Below are positions 8,401-8,633 of a stretch of 8,633 nt of DNA, piece by piece. Made by a program: the position numbers and the translations under genes. Every line of letters starts with the position of its first letter. Positions within the stretch are counted from its first letter, which is position 1. A model generated the notes under the pieces. It was not told the DNA's origin and searched no databases. It saw nothing but the letters and a program-made list of their open reading frames with translations. Source of the DNA: an uncultured Bacteroidales bacterium (GTDB lineage Bacteria; Bacteroidota; Bacteroidia; Bacteroidales; Paludibacteraceae). Where the stretch lies: positions 1 to 8,633 of the forward strand of contig USNU01000047.1 in NCBI GenBank assembly GCA_900556095.1, given 5' to 3'.

Positions 8401-8633
8401 CTTCATTGTACCATAGCCAACCGCTACTACCTCTTCCAGCATCACGTTGTCCGGTTTGAGTGTAATACGCATAGGAGATGCAGTGGCTTTCACCTCTTGG
8501 GATTTATACCCCATATAAGATATAAGCAACACATCTCCACTCTTGGCTTGGAGGGAGAAATTTCCATCGAAATCGGTGATAGTACCATTAGTGGTGCCTT
8601 TTACCATAATGTTGGCACCAATAACCGGATCAG
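5461..8633 (-). CDS. SusC/RagA-family TonB-dependent outer-membrane transporter (N-terminus beyond right edge)
   Basis: A 22-strand-type outer-membrane barrel that imports substrate captured with its SusD partner, powered by TonB-ExbBD. The frame is open to the right edge (first complete codon at 8629-8631), giving 1056 visible residues. The in-frame ATG at 8605-8607 is not the start: DPVIGANI before it continues the carboxypeptidase-regulatory-like domain, so the signal peptide and some tens of residues are missing. Numbering from that Met, the regulatory-like domain runs to about 52, with GTTNGTITDFDGNFSL typical of the family. The TonB-box region EEVVAVGYGT is at 58-67, the plug domain at about 68-185, and the SusC signature SLYGSRGANGVVVITTKKG at 167-185. 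The rest is barrel, rich in alternating aromatic residues and ending in KLTF with a C-terminal Phe as expected for outer-membrane insertion. It is the first visible gene of the operon; its promoter and any regulator are outside the window. Confidence 0.97.
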   Translation of the reverse strand, partial: DPVIGANIMVKGTTNGTITDFDGNFSLQAKSGDVLLISYMGYKSQEVKATASPMRITLKPDNVMLEEVVAVGYGTMKKSDLTSAITSVSADELLKAPVSGLDQALQGRAAGVTVTTNSGQPGEAATIRIRGIGSLNGSSAPLYVVDGVTYDGDVSSIDPGDIASTTILKDATATSLYGSRGANGVVVITTKKGSSGEKGKIDVDLKYGGNMRLLPLYDVVTSPEEYVTMSWQSLYNNYRFVGKNSEAASVNNANIALYGGGLPIGYNLWDTDGKYLINAYDNSGNLNPAFDNTVSRRKGYENLESWKDAIFRVGQRYDASVKFRGGNDQLSYYTSLGYLKDEGYYQASDFSRFNVRTNLDFTPKKWLKGNVNVAYSYSDMNSPDQEGDGKMNNGFYYVNAIPAIYPVYMRDANGNYGLDYIDPRTGLPYYDYGDELDRNFGHGINPAGSLRLDKERQVQHTVDAKGSLEFKLYDGLKLTVNAGIHFFNNLSSQLTNKYYGDAAGIGRILQQSTNLFTISAQELLEYNKTFGDHTIRVMAGHENYIYRYGYVYGYKSYLADGESLDLSNAIKMNATEGNTNRFALDSYLATASYSYNDRYMVTANYRADGSSRYGKGHRWGHFGSVGAAWMFTNEQFMEPAKEWLKNGKLRLSWGVLGNQTSSLYSYTNLYSIKNVNDELGFIWASKGNDSITWERANTTDLGLEFSIGKYLDVELDYFYKLTDNLLFSRAVTPSLGYSSRPVNDAQMVNQGVEFTFNVHAVDMRNVKLDIRFNGSHYSNKMLQMPIDYTKADGTEVRQVMSGAMAEGHSMYDHYTYVFAGVEETSGNALYEAYYDTRYGDLGAPKGNNEYNYISSLYQWQHDNPGAEQYLAKTTTADGSMATMQYVGKSYLPDLDGGFGFNLEVYGVTLSASCSYRIGGYGYDYTYMALMANSAVGGHNWHVDMRNAWTENNTKTDVPILTNGLGEYATYANMTSTRFLTSNSFLSLNDVQIGYTFPKKLIEKIKLDRLNVYVSANNLCIATARKGYNPMTSFTGSSDTHAYSPLSTIMGGIKLTF

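Noticed and set aside
8605..8607. In-frame ATG as the start of the SusC-type protein
   Set aside because: The codons upstream encode DPVIGANI, the normal continuation of the carboxypeptidase-regulatory-like domain, and a start here would leave no signal peptide for an outer-membrane protein.

Overview
The window looks like part of a genome of the phylum Bacteroidota, order Bacteroidales. This rests on a SusC/SusD outer-membrane pair, lipoproteins with Asp/Glu after the lipid-attachment cysteine, and a large multidomain M6-type metalloprotease of the kind these bacteria secrete. I cannot name the genus from sequence alone. All four genes lie on the minus strand, so transcription runs from the right edge to the left edge. 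Coding is dense, and the longest gap between genes is about 147 bases.

Right part (5461-8633): a SusC/RagA-type TonB-dependent transporter whose N-terminus lies beyond the right edge. It is followed after 48 bases by a SusD/RagB-type substrate-binding lipoprotein (3808-5412). After a further 39 bases comes a 378-residue lipoprotein (2632-3768) with one bacterial Ig-like (BIG2) domain and a roughly 260-residue C-terminal region that I do not recognise. The close spacing and common strand suggest one operon. It appears to end at a strong 15-bp hairpin with a GCGA tetraloop and a U-tract at 2570-2609.

Left part (1-2484): a secreted M6-family zinc metalloprotease. It is open for 828 codons and runs off the left edge without a stop. 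It has a signal peptide, a propeptide-like region, a catalytic domain with HEFGHVLGLPD and a Met-turn, an Ig-like domain, and a fibronectin-III/jelly-roll-like tail.

Taken together, SusC and SusD would form a lidded outer-membrane importer, and the BIG2 lipoprotein sits where an accessory surface-binding protein is usually found. The neighbouring protease suggests peptides or glycoproteins as possible substrates rather than a classical polysaccharide. No glycoside hydrolase, sigma/anti-sigma pair or hybrid two-component sensor is in the window. The protease is separated from the transporter operon by the terminator, so the functional link is inference from proximity only.

I found no RNA genes, insertion sequences, CRISPR arrays or frameshifts.
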